NCBI GenBank assembly: GCA_007258455.2
Contig: VDFB02270651.1
Coordinates: 696,554,197-696,618,196, forward strand
Length of the DNA: 64,000 nucleotides
DNA from: Sequoia sempervirens
Taxonomy: Eukaryota; Streptophyta; Pinopsida; Cupressales; Cupressaceae
Direction: 5' to 3'
The notes under the pieces are model-generated. The model was not told where the DNA came from and made no database searches. It saw nothing but the letters and a program-made list of their open reading frames with translations. Below are positions 45,843-56,476 of the stretch, one piece after another (positions within the stretch are counted from its first letter, which is position 1; each line of letters starts with the position of its first letter). The translations under genes and the position numbers were made by a program.

Positions 45843-47113
45843 TGTAGACACCGAAATTTGGTTTAGGCCTACAACTGCAATATTCTTCATAATTTGTATT
45901 CTTCTATTGATTAAATAATGTCAATTATTTAATTAATTCACCTTAACATTAATTCTTCTATTGATTAAATAATCTTAATTATTTAATTAATTCATCTTCT
46001 TTTATTTCTTCTATTAATTAAATAATCTTAATTATTTGATTAATTCACAATTTTCTTTATTCTATTTGATTAATTAAATAAACACCTTTTATTTAATTAT
46101 GTTACTAATTAACCTTATCCTTCTTATCAAATTAAATAAATTCTTATTTAATTTACTCATTATCATACTTCAACTATAATTAAATAAATTCTTTATTTAT
46201 TTAATTATTCATTTAAATCCCTTTACCACTTAAATAATTAAATCATATTTTTTTAATTATTCTTCAAATATCAAATCTTGAATTAAATGAATTATTTAAT
46301 TCATGAATTCTATTTTAATGCATTTATCTATATTTAGATAATTATGTGAGTTATCTAAATATTCACTTTTACTCTACTCGACATCTATTTCAAATCGCTT
46401 AGTTAACTCTTGCTTTAATGTCTGAGTGGCGTTCTCGAGTAATCTCTTCGTCAAATCATTCAATCGTCTAGTTCTAACTCAATTGTGTGTACATGCAGAT
46501 TAATTAAATATTCATATTTAATTAATTAAACCTTGTGCGTGCATTCAAATAGAGAGTTGATTTAATCCATCTTTATCTTTGTCATGCAAAGATAATTCTT
46601 TTGTTTTTGAATACCAAACTTGAAGATTAAATCATTTATTTAATCTTTAATTCTATTTCTAATTTGTATCACTCATGTCACTACTGACAGTTATCAGAAT
46701 GCATGTCTAATCTGTCGATCTCAACCATCCATTGATCTTTCGATCTTGGCCTGTCGTTCAAATAATCAATTTTCTATAAATTGATCTATCATTCTTCATT
46801 CCAATCTCTCTCGCGAAATCTTATGACTTTTGAGAGCACTTAATCTTGAATTTTTGATGTTTTTCTAATCACTATCATAGGCTATACTTGCACAAACTCT
46901 TGAAAATCTTAAGGAAATTATACTATTACAACAACAAAATGGAGAAGGGCAATCGAGATGAATCATGGAAGTATGTAGCAATTTGGTGAGATTGTTTCAG
47001 TTTGTTCACGTTATTACTTTCCTTTATTCTTTGTTGCTTAGCATTAGATTTGCATTTAGATTTGTATTGCATGTTTGCTCTAATTTTTTCTTGTGCACTT
47101 TCTTGGCGTTACA
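45843..47113 (+). mobile_element. 5' LTR of element T
   Basis: TGTAGACACCGAAATTTGG...CTTGGCGTTACA. 45895-46330 is an A/T-rich block of repeated ATTAAATAAT...ATTATTTAAT arms able to form hairpins. 47114 onward is the PBS. No gene inside. Confidence 0.92.
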
Positions 47114-47115
47114 TT

Positions 47116-47131
47116 TGGTGAACTCGACGTG
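47116..47131 (+). promoter_or_regulatory. Primer-binding site of element T
   Basis: TGGTGAACTCGACGTG, 2 bp after the LTR end. The tRNA is not identified with confidence. The similarity to the X site (TGGCGACTCGACTAGG) supports both. Confidence 0.65.
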
Positions 47132-49395
47132 AAGACACCATCTTCGCGTATCCGTAGACTTTTATTTTTATTTTTGCAAGTTTTTTGTACAGAACGACGC
47201 ATCAGCTTGACAAAATGCCGCAATTGCCATTAATAGGTGCATTAGTTTGATGAAGTGATGCAATTGATTTACTAAACCGCATCTGACACAAGAAATGTCG
47301 CATATAAAAAATAACGACACATCTGAAGAATCCTGAATCGCAATTGACTAGTGAATATCGAGACACAATTGAAGAGAATATCGACGCATCTGACTGGTAA
47401 CATAGTGATGCAAATGACTGGTAACCTTTATTTCTATTTTCAAAAATCTAAAATTGTCAATTGATTTTTGTGTTACTAATATCAAATTTTCAGCGTGTGG
47501 CCTTTTTTTTTGGGAGTTAACAGGTTTTTGCAGGATGATTGATGAAGACGATATTGAAAACTACTAACAAATTTTTCCTGCAGGACACTTGTCGAAGACC
47601 CTAGTTAATTTTTGAAATAGATTGTTTGGTAATGTAGCAAATCTTTCATTTGGATTAAAATTAACAAGTGTTTACTGTGTTTGGTGTGAAAGCACATCTG
47701 TGTAATTACCCTCACGATTTGGTACATCAAAGTATCCTCTCCCCTTGTGCATTCATGCGATCCTGGGTGTAAGAGAAACGGTTACCAACTCTAGAACTTG
47801 GGCCTGTTCTGGTGGGAAAAAGTACTCACCCCAGGACAACTTAGACTAGTAGCACCCTAAACCCGAGGGACTTCCAACCGGTATATAAAAGTGAGTTCTT
47901 GGGGAAACCCCAAGAATCATGAGTGTGGTTCCGACAAGATGGATTCGAAAGGGGACTCTCACCGCATGGATCATGCCCCACAAATGGAATTCCCGTACTA
48001 AACACCTTTTGTTTTAAATACCAACCATTCTATTGGTCATTGCTTGGTATAGTGCAGGGTACGATATCATGCCCGAAGATACTCACTATTGATCCCCTTG
48101 AGTAGTGATAGCAGTTCTTGGGAGGTCATTGCCCAAAGAATTCAAAATTGGTGTGCTCGAAAGACGTTAATGAGCCATGGAGGGGATCCAATGCCACCAA
48201 ATTTCTAAGTTATCCACTCTCGAGAAGGAAAGGTGTTCATCACCAATCCAGGGTATTTGGGTGGGGTATACCAAGTATACAAACCCTAGGCATTTTGGCC
48301 TATTAGGATGTGCTTGTTTGTTGTCAAACTAAACGTTCTTTTGAATCCAAAATAAAACTAAAAACACTTTGTTTTATGATTGTTCTTATTTTCCAAAATT
48401 TGATTACGAAAAACAAAGTTAGTTTAAAATCTTAGATCACTAAAAATTTCACAGAGAGTCGCAACTATTCACCAAAAGGTCACAATTGATTTTTAGAGTC
48501 ACATCTGTTAAACTTTGGGTCGCATCTGTTAGTACGAGTCGCATCTGTTAAAACTTTGAGTCACATCTGTTATTACGAGTCACATCTATTAAATTTTGAG
48601 TCGCATCTATTATTACGAGTCGCATCTGTTTAACTTTGAGTCGCTTCTATCAGTTAGAGTCACATCTGTTAGAAGGTTAACCGCATATGTCAGAGTCACA
48701 CATTGAACTTTAATAGAGAAACACAATTGATCACTAGAAAACCACAACGGTTAACTTGAACCACATCTGTGAAATCCCACAACGCATTTGTCTGATTATC
48801 AGAAAACCAGAATTCACAGTCATTATCCAGTCAACACGATTATACCACTTTCAGTTGTCTTTACACAAACAGTCCTTGAATAGAAACCTGAAATGATTTG
48901 CTCAATTTTGCATCTTTTAGGTTCATTCGATCATTACCATAGTTGTCCTTCATCTTAGAATACATATTACCTTGCATTAAACTTTTAGAAATGTAACTTT
49001 TACAAACTTTAGGATTAGTCCACCATCTACACTTTAGAAAAGTCATAGCATCAACGAAATCTATCATTGAACCTAGTTTTATCAGTTTATCCTTTTGTCC
49101 TACAGAGAGTCCTCCTAGCTCATCAATCTAGTTACGAAGCTCAACTTGTCTTTGATCCTCATCCTACATTGGTTCCTTGACTTAAACTAAATTGACGCCT
49201 TAGTTAGACTTTAGGTAGTTGGTCCCTTCATCCTAGGTTTATAGAATTGATTATTTTAGAACCTTGATTAGGCTTTGCATCTTTAGAGTTTAGACTAGTG
49301 TCATCCTAGAACATTCCTTATTTTTCATACGAAAATCCCAAAAACATAGACTAGAGTCATACTGTTCATAGATATAGTATTGTATTTCCCGCATA
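47132..49395 (+). other. 5' leader of element T with GCATCTG-type arrays
   Basis: No credible gene. 47190-47430 has loosely repeated CGCA(A/T)(T/C)TG words (such as CCGCATCTGACA and CGCAATTGAC). 48480-48800 is a clearer array: GAGTC(G/A)CATCTGTTA alternates with AACTTTG or TTAC spacers at roughly 20-bp steps. 47780-48300 is non-repetitive leader DNA whose short plus-strand frames have no homology that I recognise. Confidence 0.65.
48480..48800 (+). repeat. Tandem GAGTCGCATCTGTTA array
   Basis: At least ten units of GAGTC(G/A)CATCT(G/A)TTA with 4-9 bp spacers. It is too regular for chance and too imprecise in spacing for CRISPR. It lies between PBS and gag. Confidence 0.8.
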
Positions 49396-49410
49396 TTGAG
49401 CTTGTCTTGC

Positions 49411-51560
49411 ATGGTTGAAACTAGGTCTAAGAGAAGAGAGAGGGAAAACATGTCAAACCCAAAAAAAATCATCAATCCATTTTCTTCAAGACCTCATAAG
49501 ACTCTATTAGACAAATTCACCATTAGAAACACTCAAGGACATATTGCAGTAGAGGACATAGAGGCTATCGCACAAGACCCTGAATTTGCCTCTTTTGTAG
49601 ATGAATAGCTAGCAAACGATCGGCAACGATATTTAGCCAAACTACTAGTTGAAGGCACTACCTTACTCACAGGATTTGATATTAGCACCTTGCAAACTCA
49701 ATCTAAACAAGGAACAAACACAATGACTGCTAGTACTACTATACCTCAGGTCAGCACAACTATGCCATCTAGCACATCTACACAGAGTACAACAGTCCAT
49801 ACTTCCCCATTTGGTATGTTTGGCATGACATCAAGATTTAATTTCACTATAGGGGCATCATCATCCACTCCCTCCGGTCCTCTTTTTGGGAGTAAAAGAC
49901 CTAAAATGTCAGCCCTTACACCGTATGTCAATGTCACAAGTGCACAATCAACAACCATGCCTATTGCTAGTATCACGGGTACCATACCACAGTTGATGGC
50001 CATACTTAGTGCTCAAGTCATTAGTACTATACCAAGGATTACACACATAGGAGGCATTCCCTCCTTCCAATATGGCAATCAAAATTCATTCACCTCGATT
50101 CTGAATCAAAATCCTTTTTCACAGATTGGTAGTCAGAATCTGTCCACACAGATTCCTAGTCAAAACCAATTTACATCGATTCTGAATCAAAATCCTTTTT
50201 CACAAATTGGTAGTCCAAATTCATCCACACAAATTCCAAGTCAAAACCAATTTACATCAATTCTGAATTAGAATCCTTTTTCCTAAAGTGGTACTCAGAA
50301 TTCGTTTACACAGAACCCAGGTCAACACCAATTTATGTAGATTCCATACTAGAACACATTTACCAACATTCTGAATCCAAATCCACCTCAGATGCCAACG
50401 TTCAATCAAAACCCATCACGAGACTTTGGATTTCAGAACACATACACGGATCTGCATAATCCCCCTAGCACATCTTTGACCCAAGTTGACATCTTACAAA
50501 CACAAATGCATGCATTACAAACGCAAATGGATAACATGTCGGTGTCAACTAAGAAATCATTTTCAACACAGGACATATGCCCATTCCCCTTTGATAGATC
50601 ATTGTACATAACCCCTTTCCGTCACAGATATGTCATACTGAATCTCCCTAAGTACAATGGCAAACAAAATCCAATAGAACATATAAGGGAATTTTCTACC
50701 ATATGCATAGATGTCGCTTATGACCCCACATATCTTATGAGGCTATTTCCAAGAAGTCTTATAGGAATTGCACTAGAATGGTTTTTGGGTCTAGATTTTG
50801 GCATTAGATCTTGGGGTGAACTGGTTGAGAAATTTGTGGAGCAATTCTCCTTCAACATAGACCACGAAATAAATATAGCAACCTTGTGCCACGCAACGCA
50901 AGACAAAGGGGAAACATTCATTGCATTCTTCCAAAGATGGAGAACTATAGCTAGTAGGTGTCCTATCGAGATACCCGAAAAACAAAAAGTTACAATGTTT
51001 AAGAAAACCTTCATGCAAAACTCAGGAGTAACTTAAGGGTACATTGTTGTACATCTTTTTCAGAGCTAGTGGAAAAAGGGGTTATAATAGAGAAGGATCT
51101 CATTGAAAAGGGTGAACTTAAGACATCAACATCTAATAGAAACCTGATCATACAAAACACCCCCACTGACAGAAACAGATTTTGGTCTCACAATAAAAAT
51201 GTCACCAATGATGGGGTGGTTGATGCTAAAACGCTACAAGCAGGACCCCTCCTCACATTACAAGGACCTCATACTTTTTCCAACATGCTTAATGTTGTCA
51301 ATCAACCTCCTAATGTGGTCCAAAATACTCAACATCCACAACAAAGGAGATTTCAAAAATGTGAGTTCACTCCCTTAGGGGAACCCATTGAGTCGGTGTT
51401 CAAACAACTGTTACATCATAACCTTATATAGCTGCAGGAACCAAGACAATGCAATCCAGGATAGTTTAAACCAGCTTGGTGGGATGACAATGCCTTTTGT
51501 GATTATCATAGGACTAAGGGACATAACCTACAAAACTGTCAACAACTGAAGAATATCATA
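49411..51560 (+). pseudogene. Element T gag
   Basis: One frame from MVETRSKRRERENMSNPKK (49411) through stops at about 49606, 50269 and further stops to 50350, continuing in the same frame to 51036. The N-terminal 80 residues are basic, then a Ser/Thr-rich part follows, then internal repeats (see 50080-50390). The capsid-like domain (50560-51036) has YITPFRHRYVILNLPKYNG, IALEWFLGLDFGIRSW and FFQRWRTIASRCPIEIPE, as in Tat-like gags. A frameshift near 51036 leads to 51069-51431 and a CxxH...HxxxxC zinc motif, FCDYHRTKGHNLQNCQQLK, near 51498-51550. Despite the stops, most of the frame is readable, in keeping with a younger copy. Confidence 0.83.
50080..50390 (+). repeat. In-gag tandem repeat encoding NQNPFSQIGSQN units
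   Basis: Codes for alternating FTSILNQNPFSQIGSQ and STQIPSQNQ phrases; the DNA unit is about 84 bp, present near 50095, 50179 and 50263 with shorter remnants after. It expands a Gln/Asn-rich spacer between the basic N-terminus and the capsid domain. Confidence 0.75.
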
Positions 51561-52480
51561 TAGGATCTAGTTGAAAGGAGAATTATTGAAGTTAGTGGAC
51601 AAAAACAAAAATTATCAAACACTGATCATCAAGTCTTTTCTGACCCACTACATGACCATGGGAAAGGAACTGTCCCCAGTTCGAGTACTAATACCAATAT
51701 GTCAGCCAACTATGCAAGTATCAAGCATGATTATGATAGTGGAAAAATCATTCATTGCCTTCGCGCCACTGATGAGAATATCAATACCATTACTATCAAT
51801 ACTAATCCTAAGTGTGCAGTCAATACTCATCATACTAAGTTCATTATCCAAGGCCCTCCATCGCAGAAAACACCCCAACCTTCCAAGCTACAATATAACC
51901 TACTTGACCAGTTGGGGAAGACCCCAACCCAAATTTCAATCTTGGAATTGTTGTGTATTTCCCCTGAGCATCGATCTATCCTCGATCAGGGTTTACAGAA
52001 CACCACGGTCCCTAATGACCTTGATGTCAATCGTTTCTAGGAAATGGTGGGCTACTTGACCAATAATCACCATGCCACATTTTCTAAACAAGACTATGCA
52101 ATTGAAAAGATGAACCACAACTACCCTTTACATCTAGAAGTCCTTGTTGATGACACCAAAGTTAGATGAGTTTTCATAGATGGAGGAGCAGGGTTAAATT
52201 TATGCACTTTAAAACTAATTAAGGCATTAGGTATCTTAGAAGCATGTGTAGACATGACCAAAAGTATTGTCATAAAAGCTTATGATGATGAGGAACGAAA
52301 ATCAAAGGGGGTGGTAACACTTCCTATCAGAATTGGTCCTACGGTGATGGAGACAAAGTTCCAGGTCTTGGATCTCACCCTCCCTTATAACCTTCTACTC
52401 AGTAGACCATGGATTCATGCCATGAAGGCGGTCCCTTCCACATATCATCAGTGTCTTAAATTCCCTTACAATGGCACATA
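51561..52480 (+). pseudogene. Element T gag tail and aspartic protease
   Basis: 51699-52040 is a linker (SKLQYNLLDQLGKTPTQISI, LCISPEHRSILDQGL) typical of the region before protease in Tat-like elements. Protease follows at 52130-52480: HLEVLVDDTKV, stop, FIDGGAGLNLCTLKLIKALG (active-site Asp in DGGA), TLPIRIGPTVMETKFQVLDL and LLLSRPWIHAMKAVPSTYHQ. It ends at a stop after KFPYNGT. Confidence 0.83.
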
Positions 52481-53800
52481 AATAACTATAAATGGTGATC
52501 CTGATCCATTTCAATATTGCACCAATCTAAAAGAGATCCCCCATGGTACAAAGAAATCTATGATTACCTTCATGATGAAGTCATACCCACTGGCCTATCA
52601 AATAACCAACGTAGGACATTCCTTCACAAGTCATCCAAATACACCATCGTCGGAGATGCTCTATATAGACACGCCTTAGATAATACCCTACTAAGATGTC
52701 TTGATTCTACTGAAGCACAAGCAACCTTGCATGGGGTGCATGAGGGTATATGTGGTTCCCATTCTAGTGGTCCTACTTTAGCCAAAAATATTATGAGACT
52801 GGGTTATTACTGGCCTACTATGGAAAAAGACTCATATGTCTTTGTAATGAAATGCCACCAATGCCAAGTTCATGGAGACTTGATACATGCCCCAGCACAG
52901 GAGCTCCGTCCTATTACGTCACCATGGCCCTTTTCCCAATGGGGACTTGACCTCATAAGTAAGATCCACCCCACATCATCTAATGGACACAATTTTATTA
53001 TCACTGCCACTGAGTATTTTACGAAGTGGATTGAAGCCATTCCTATGACATACATTACCGGTACACAGATTTCTAAATTTATCCTAAATTATATCATCTA
53101 TCAGTATGGTGTCCCTCAGTCCATCATCATGGATAATGGCCACCCATTTAAGAATCAAGAAGTCTGCCACCTGTGTGATGAATTCCATATCCAACATCAC
53201 TTCTCCACTCCATACTACCCACAAGGTAACGGCCAAGCAGAGGCATCTAACAAGACCATCATTAGAATCCTCAAGAAAACTGTCAATGATGTTGGTCGTG
53301 ACTGGCATTTACAGCTTAACCTCGCCTTATGGGCTTATCGTACAAGTATCTGTACTCCCACTGGTGCTACCCCATATTCACTTGTATTTGGTTCTGAAGC
53401 TATTCTACCTATTGAGGTCGAGATTCCTTCCCTAAGGGTACCCCTAAAAGGCCACATTGATAATGAAGAGTACCAAGTATCGAGACTCCATGAGCTAGAA
53501 TTCCAAGATGAGCGAAGATAGAGGGCACTAGACCATCTCCAAGCATATCAGAATCGCCTTCATCGTAGCTATAACAAGAAGGTCTTGAACATAAACTTTG
53601 ACATTGGTGACCTATTTTTAATGGAGAACCCAAAGAATCAAGCAGAAAGAGACAAACCAGGAAAGTTTGAACCTAATTGGTTAGGACCTTATGTTGTTAT
53701 AGAAGATCTTGGATTAGGAGTGTACCAAATCTCTACTTCTGAAGGGGAACCGTTGTCCTCACCAATCAATAGTTTGCATCTTAAGAAGTTCTACGCATAG
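52481..53800 (+). pseudogene. Element T integrase, joined almost directly to protease
   Basis: The usual post-protease phrase (INGDPDPFQYC) is still present at about 52493-52530. The next readable frame is already the integrase lead-in PPWYKEIYDYLHDEVIPTG, so RT and RNase H, normally some 2 kb, are absent. Integrase is well kept: zinc region HEGICGSH...KCHQCQVHG, core QWGLDLISK, IIMDNGHPF and GNGQAEASNK (a DD35E spacing by my count), WAYRTSICTPTGATPYSLVF, one in-frame stop at 53519-53521, then the C-terminal domain (53522-53800) with FDIGDLFLMENPKNQ and EPNWLGPYVVIEDLG. Confidence 0.9.
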
Positions 53801-56476
53801 CTTCTGCGAGCCTTTGTCTTAATTAGCAAAAATTCAAAAAAATCAGAAAATCACAAAAATTGATATCAAGGTGAAAACCTGGCAAACAGGCGTCTTGGTA
53901 ACACCAAAAAAAAAAATAGATAATCTAGCAAATAGTAAAGACAAATCATTCGTTCAATAGTGAAAACCACTTCGGTGGCGCTTTGGATAGGTACCACGGT
54001 GAAAACCTGGCAAACAGGTGCCATGTGTACTCAACTCTGCTCCTTTGTTTACTATTATTCTAATCTAGTCCACTTCCCTGTACATAGTCCACTACCCTGT
54101 AAATAGTCCACTACCCTATACATAGTCCACTATCCATGTACATACTATCTATCCTTGTACATATCCCTTATCTTTCATATCCATCATGTGTATATACCAT
54201 TTGTAATAAGTGGTAGTCTTTCCCATAACCTGGAACGATTGACATCGAGTGCATTTCATATCCCCCATTTTACCCTATGCATAATCAATTGGTCTTATAC
54301 TCGACTGGGGGCAAACACTTGACCTGTGTCATATTGGTTCTTACATTGGTTATGTTGAAGACGTAAAACCATGGAAAATCCATGAACATCGCAAAAAGGC
54401 CTGAGAAAACACAAAAACATCAGAAAACTTCAAAAAGACAAAAAATAAAAATATTTCAAAAATCCAAAAAAATAGAGTCAGAGTTAGTCGCACTTGTCAA
54501 TCTTTGTCGTTTGTCGAACTACATTGCCTCTGCAACTGGACGTAGGAAAAGCCATCTGCCGATGTGCCCCTGAGGCATTAGGTCAGTCCATGTAGGTTTT
54601 TCTATATAAAATCATGATTCAATCCATATGTCTCTATGACAAGGTCATTGGTCATGTCGAACTACGAGGTCTCTGCATGTATAACGTAGGCAAGGCCATC
54701 AATTGATGAGCCCCTGAGGCCACACTAGGTCAGTCCATTAGAGTTCATCACATTCACTTTCACACACGTCTTCTAATTGTATCAATCTTGTCAAACAAAG
54801 TCAATTCAAACTATGAGGTCTCTACGTGTATAACGTAGGCAAGGCCATCACATTGATGAGCCCCCGAGGCCGCACTAGGTCAGTCCTTTAGGGTTTGTAA
54901 TCACACACAGTCAATTGTCAACACATCATATCAAGTCATGCATCAATCTAGTGAACAAGTCAGCAATGTCTCTAAGTCAAATCAAACAACTTGCCAAACA
55001 AAACAATCAAAACCAATCAATTAATGTCTACTTCAGGATGTGCCCTTCTTGGAAACAGACATTATCAAAACAATCAACCTATGTCTTATATAGGATGAGT
55101 CCTTCCTGCATAATCGACAAGGTCAAACAATCAAACATAGCCTTACACAGGTTATCACATCAACGGTATTTGACTTAATGTCTTATACGATATATGTCTT
55201 TCTGAAACTAGGCTTTGTCATGCCTTATATAGATAGTCATAACATCGAAACCAGACTCATAATCTTATCCGATATGTGTATCTCCTGACATCAGGCTCTA
55301 TCAATCAATCCTTCTATCAATCAACATGAATTGAACAAACAAGATCAAGTTTTGGCAAATATTTTACTGGATTTTTGACTTTTTGACTTATTTATCTTAT
55401 CTTTTCATTTGACTTTATGATGGAAATTATGTTACTAGCTTTCTCAAGGATGTCCCATGAAGGATTTAGAGAAGCAATGATGTATCCAATTTCTATTTTC
55501 TTTGACTGTTGTCTATCGACTATCTTTTACATTTGATTTTATGATGGGAGTCGTGTTACTAGTTTCCTCAAGGATGTCCCATGAAGGATTTAGAGGAGCG
55601 ATGATGTCTCATGACCTGTCTTTTCTTTTGTTTGTTTTCTGTGGTTTGTCTAGACAAAAAGACTGGGGCAACTTGTGCCCTTAGTATGAGTTAATGACAA
55701 TCCTTGTCTGCGATTGTTTGTTATTAGCAAGTGGATGACCTTGCACACCTTGATCTATGTCATATCATGATATTTTTCTCCATTTGTATTAGTCCCGCCC
55801 AATGATGATAAGGTGCAATACCTTTTGTGATACAGTGAAACATCGAAGATTGCTAATACTAACATCTATCTCATGTCTTTTGTTCTTTCTCAATCTTTCT
55901 TTCCGCACTAACAGTTCTTCTTTCTTGCATTATGATGGAGTCCTGTGACACAAAAAAATATACATCATCTTGCATCAACGTACATGTTAGAAAAATACAT
56001 ACATATAGGCATATTCCATATCTAGATCATCATGGCATAATAGACATTCATCATCAAACAATACATATCATAACCATTCCATGTACAAAGCAACTATAAA
56101 TATATGCATCATATTACATTGGTATAAGCATCACATGTAGTTGGCATTATACATATTAACATCATATTGCATCTCATAAATTATAAATTGCATACATTAT
56201 ATAGAATCATCATCACATAGAATCAACATTATCTCATTAGCTGCATACACATCATAAAATAGATATCATCATCCATCATATAGAGATATCATATAAACAT
56301 CACATGTATAAATAAAGACTGCATAATCAATACATAGAAATGCATATCATGAGAATCACCACCAAAATCATATATATATATATCGCTCAACCGTGTCACA
56401 TCACAATGTCATAATGTATCAATAATACATGGAAGCTCATAGGCTATAGGATCAAAATACAATGTCTCGATGCATC
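53801..56476 (+). repeat. 3' untranslated, repeat-rich region of element T
   Basis: No gene on the plus strand. Repeats in order: GGTGAAAACCTGGCAAACAGG at 53870 and 53998; TAGTCCACTACCCTGTA units of about 20 bp at 54068-54135; a roughly 150-bp unit (TAACGTAGGCAAGGCCATC...GAGCCCC(T/C)GAGGC) at about 54540, 54680 and 54832; a roughly 125-bp unit (CAAGGATGTCCCATGAAGGATTTAGAG) at 55445 and 55570; and CATCA/TACAT-rich low complexity at 55980-56400 with an (AT)n run at 56370. Plant Tat-like elements are known for such variable 3' regions that seed satellites. Confidence 0.75.

Noticed and set aside
47923..48306. Small plus-strand genes in the leader of element T
   Set aside because: Short frames of 60 codons with no homology, in a leader between PBS and gag.
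48480..48800. CRISPR-like array
   Set aside because: Repeat units vary and spacers are 4-9 bp and low in complexity. The context is a plant retrotransposon leader and no cas genes are near.
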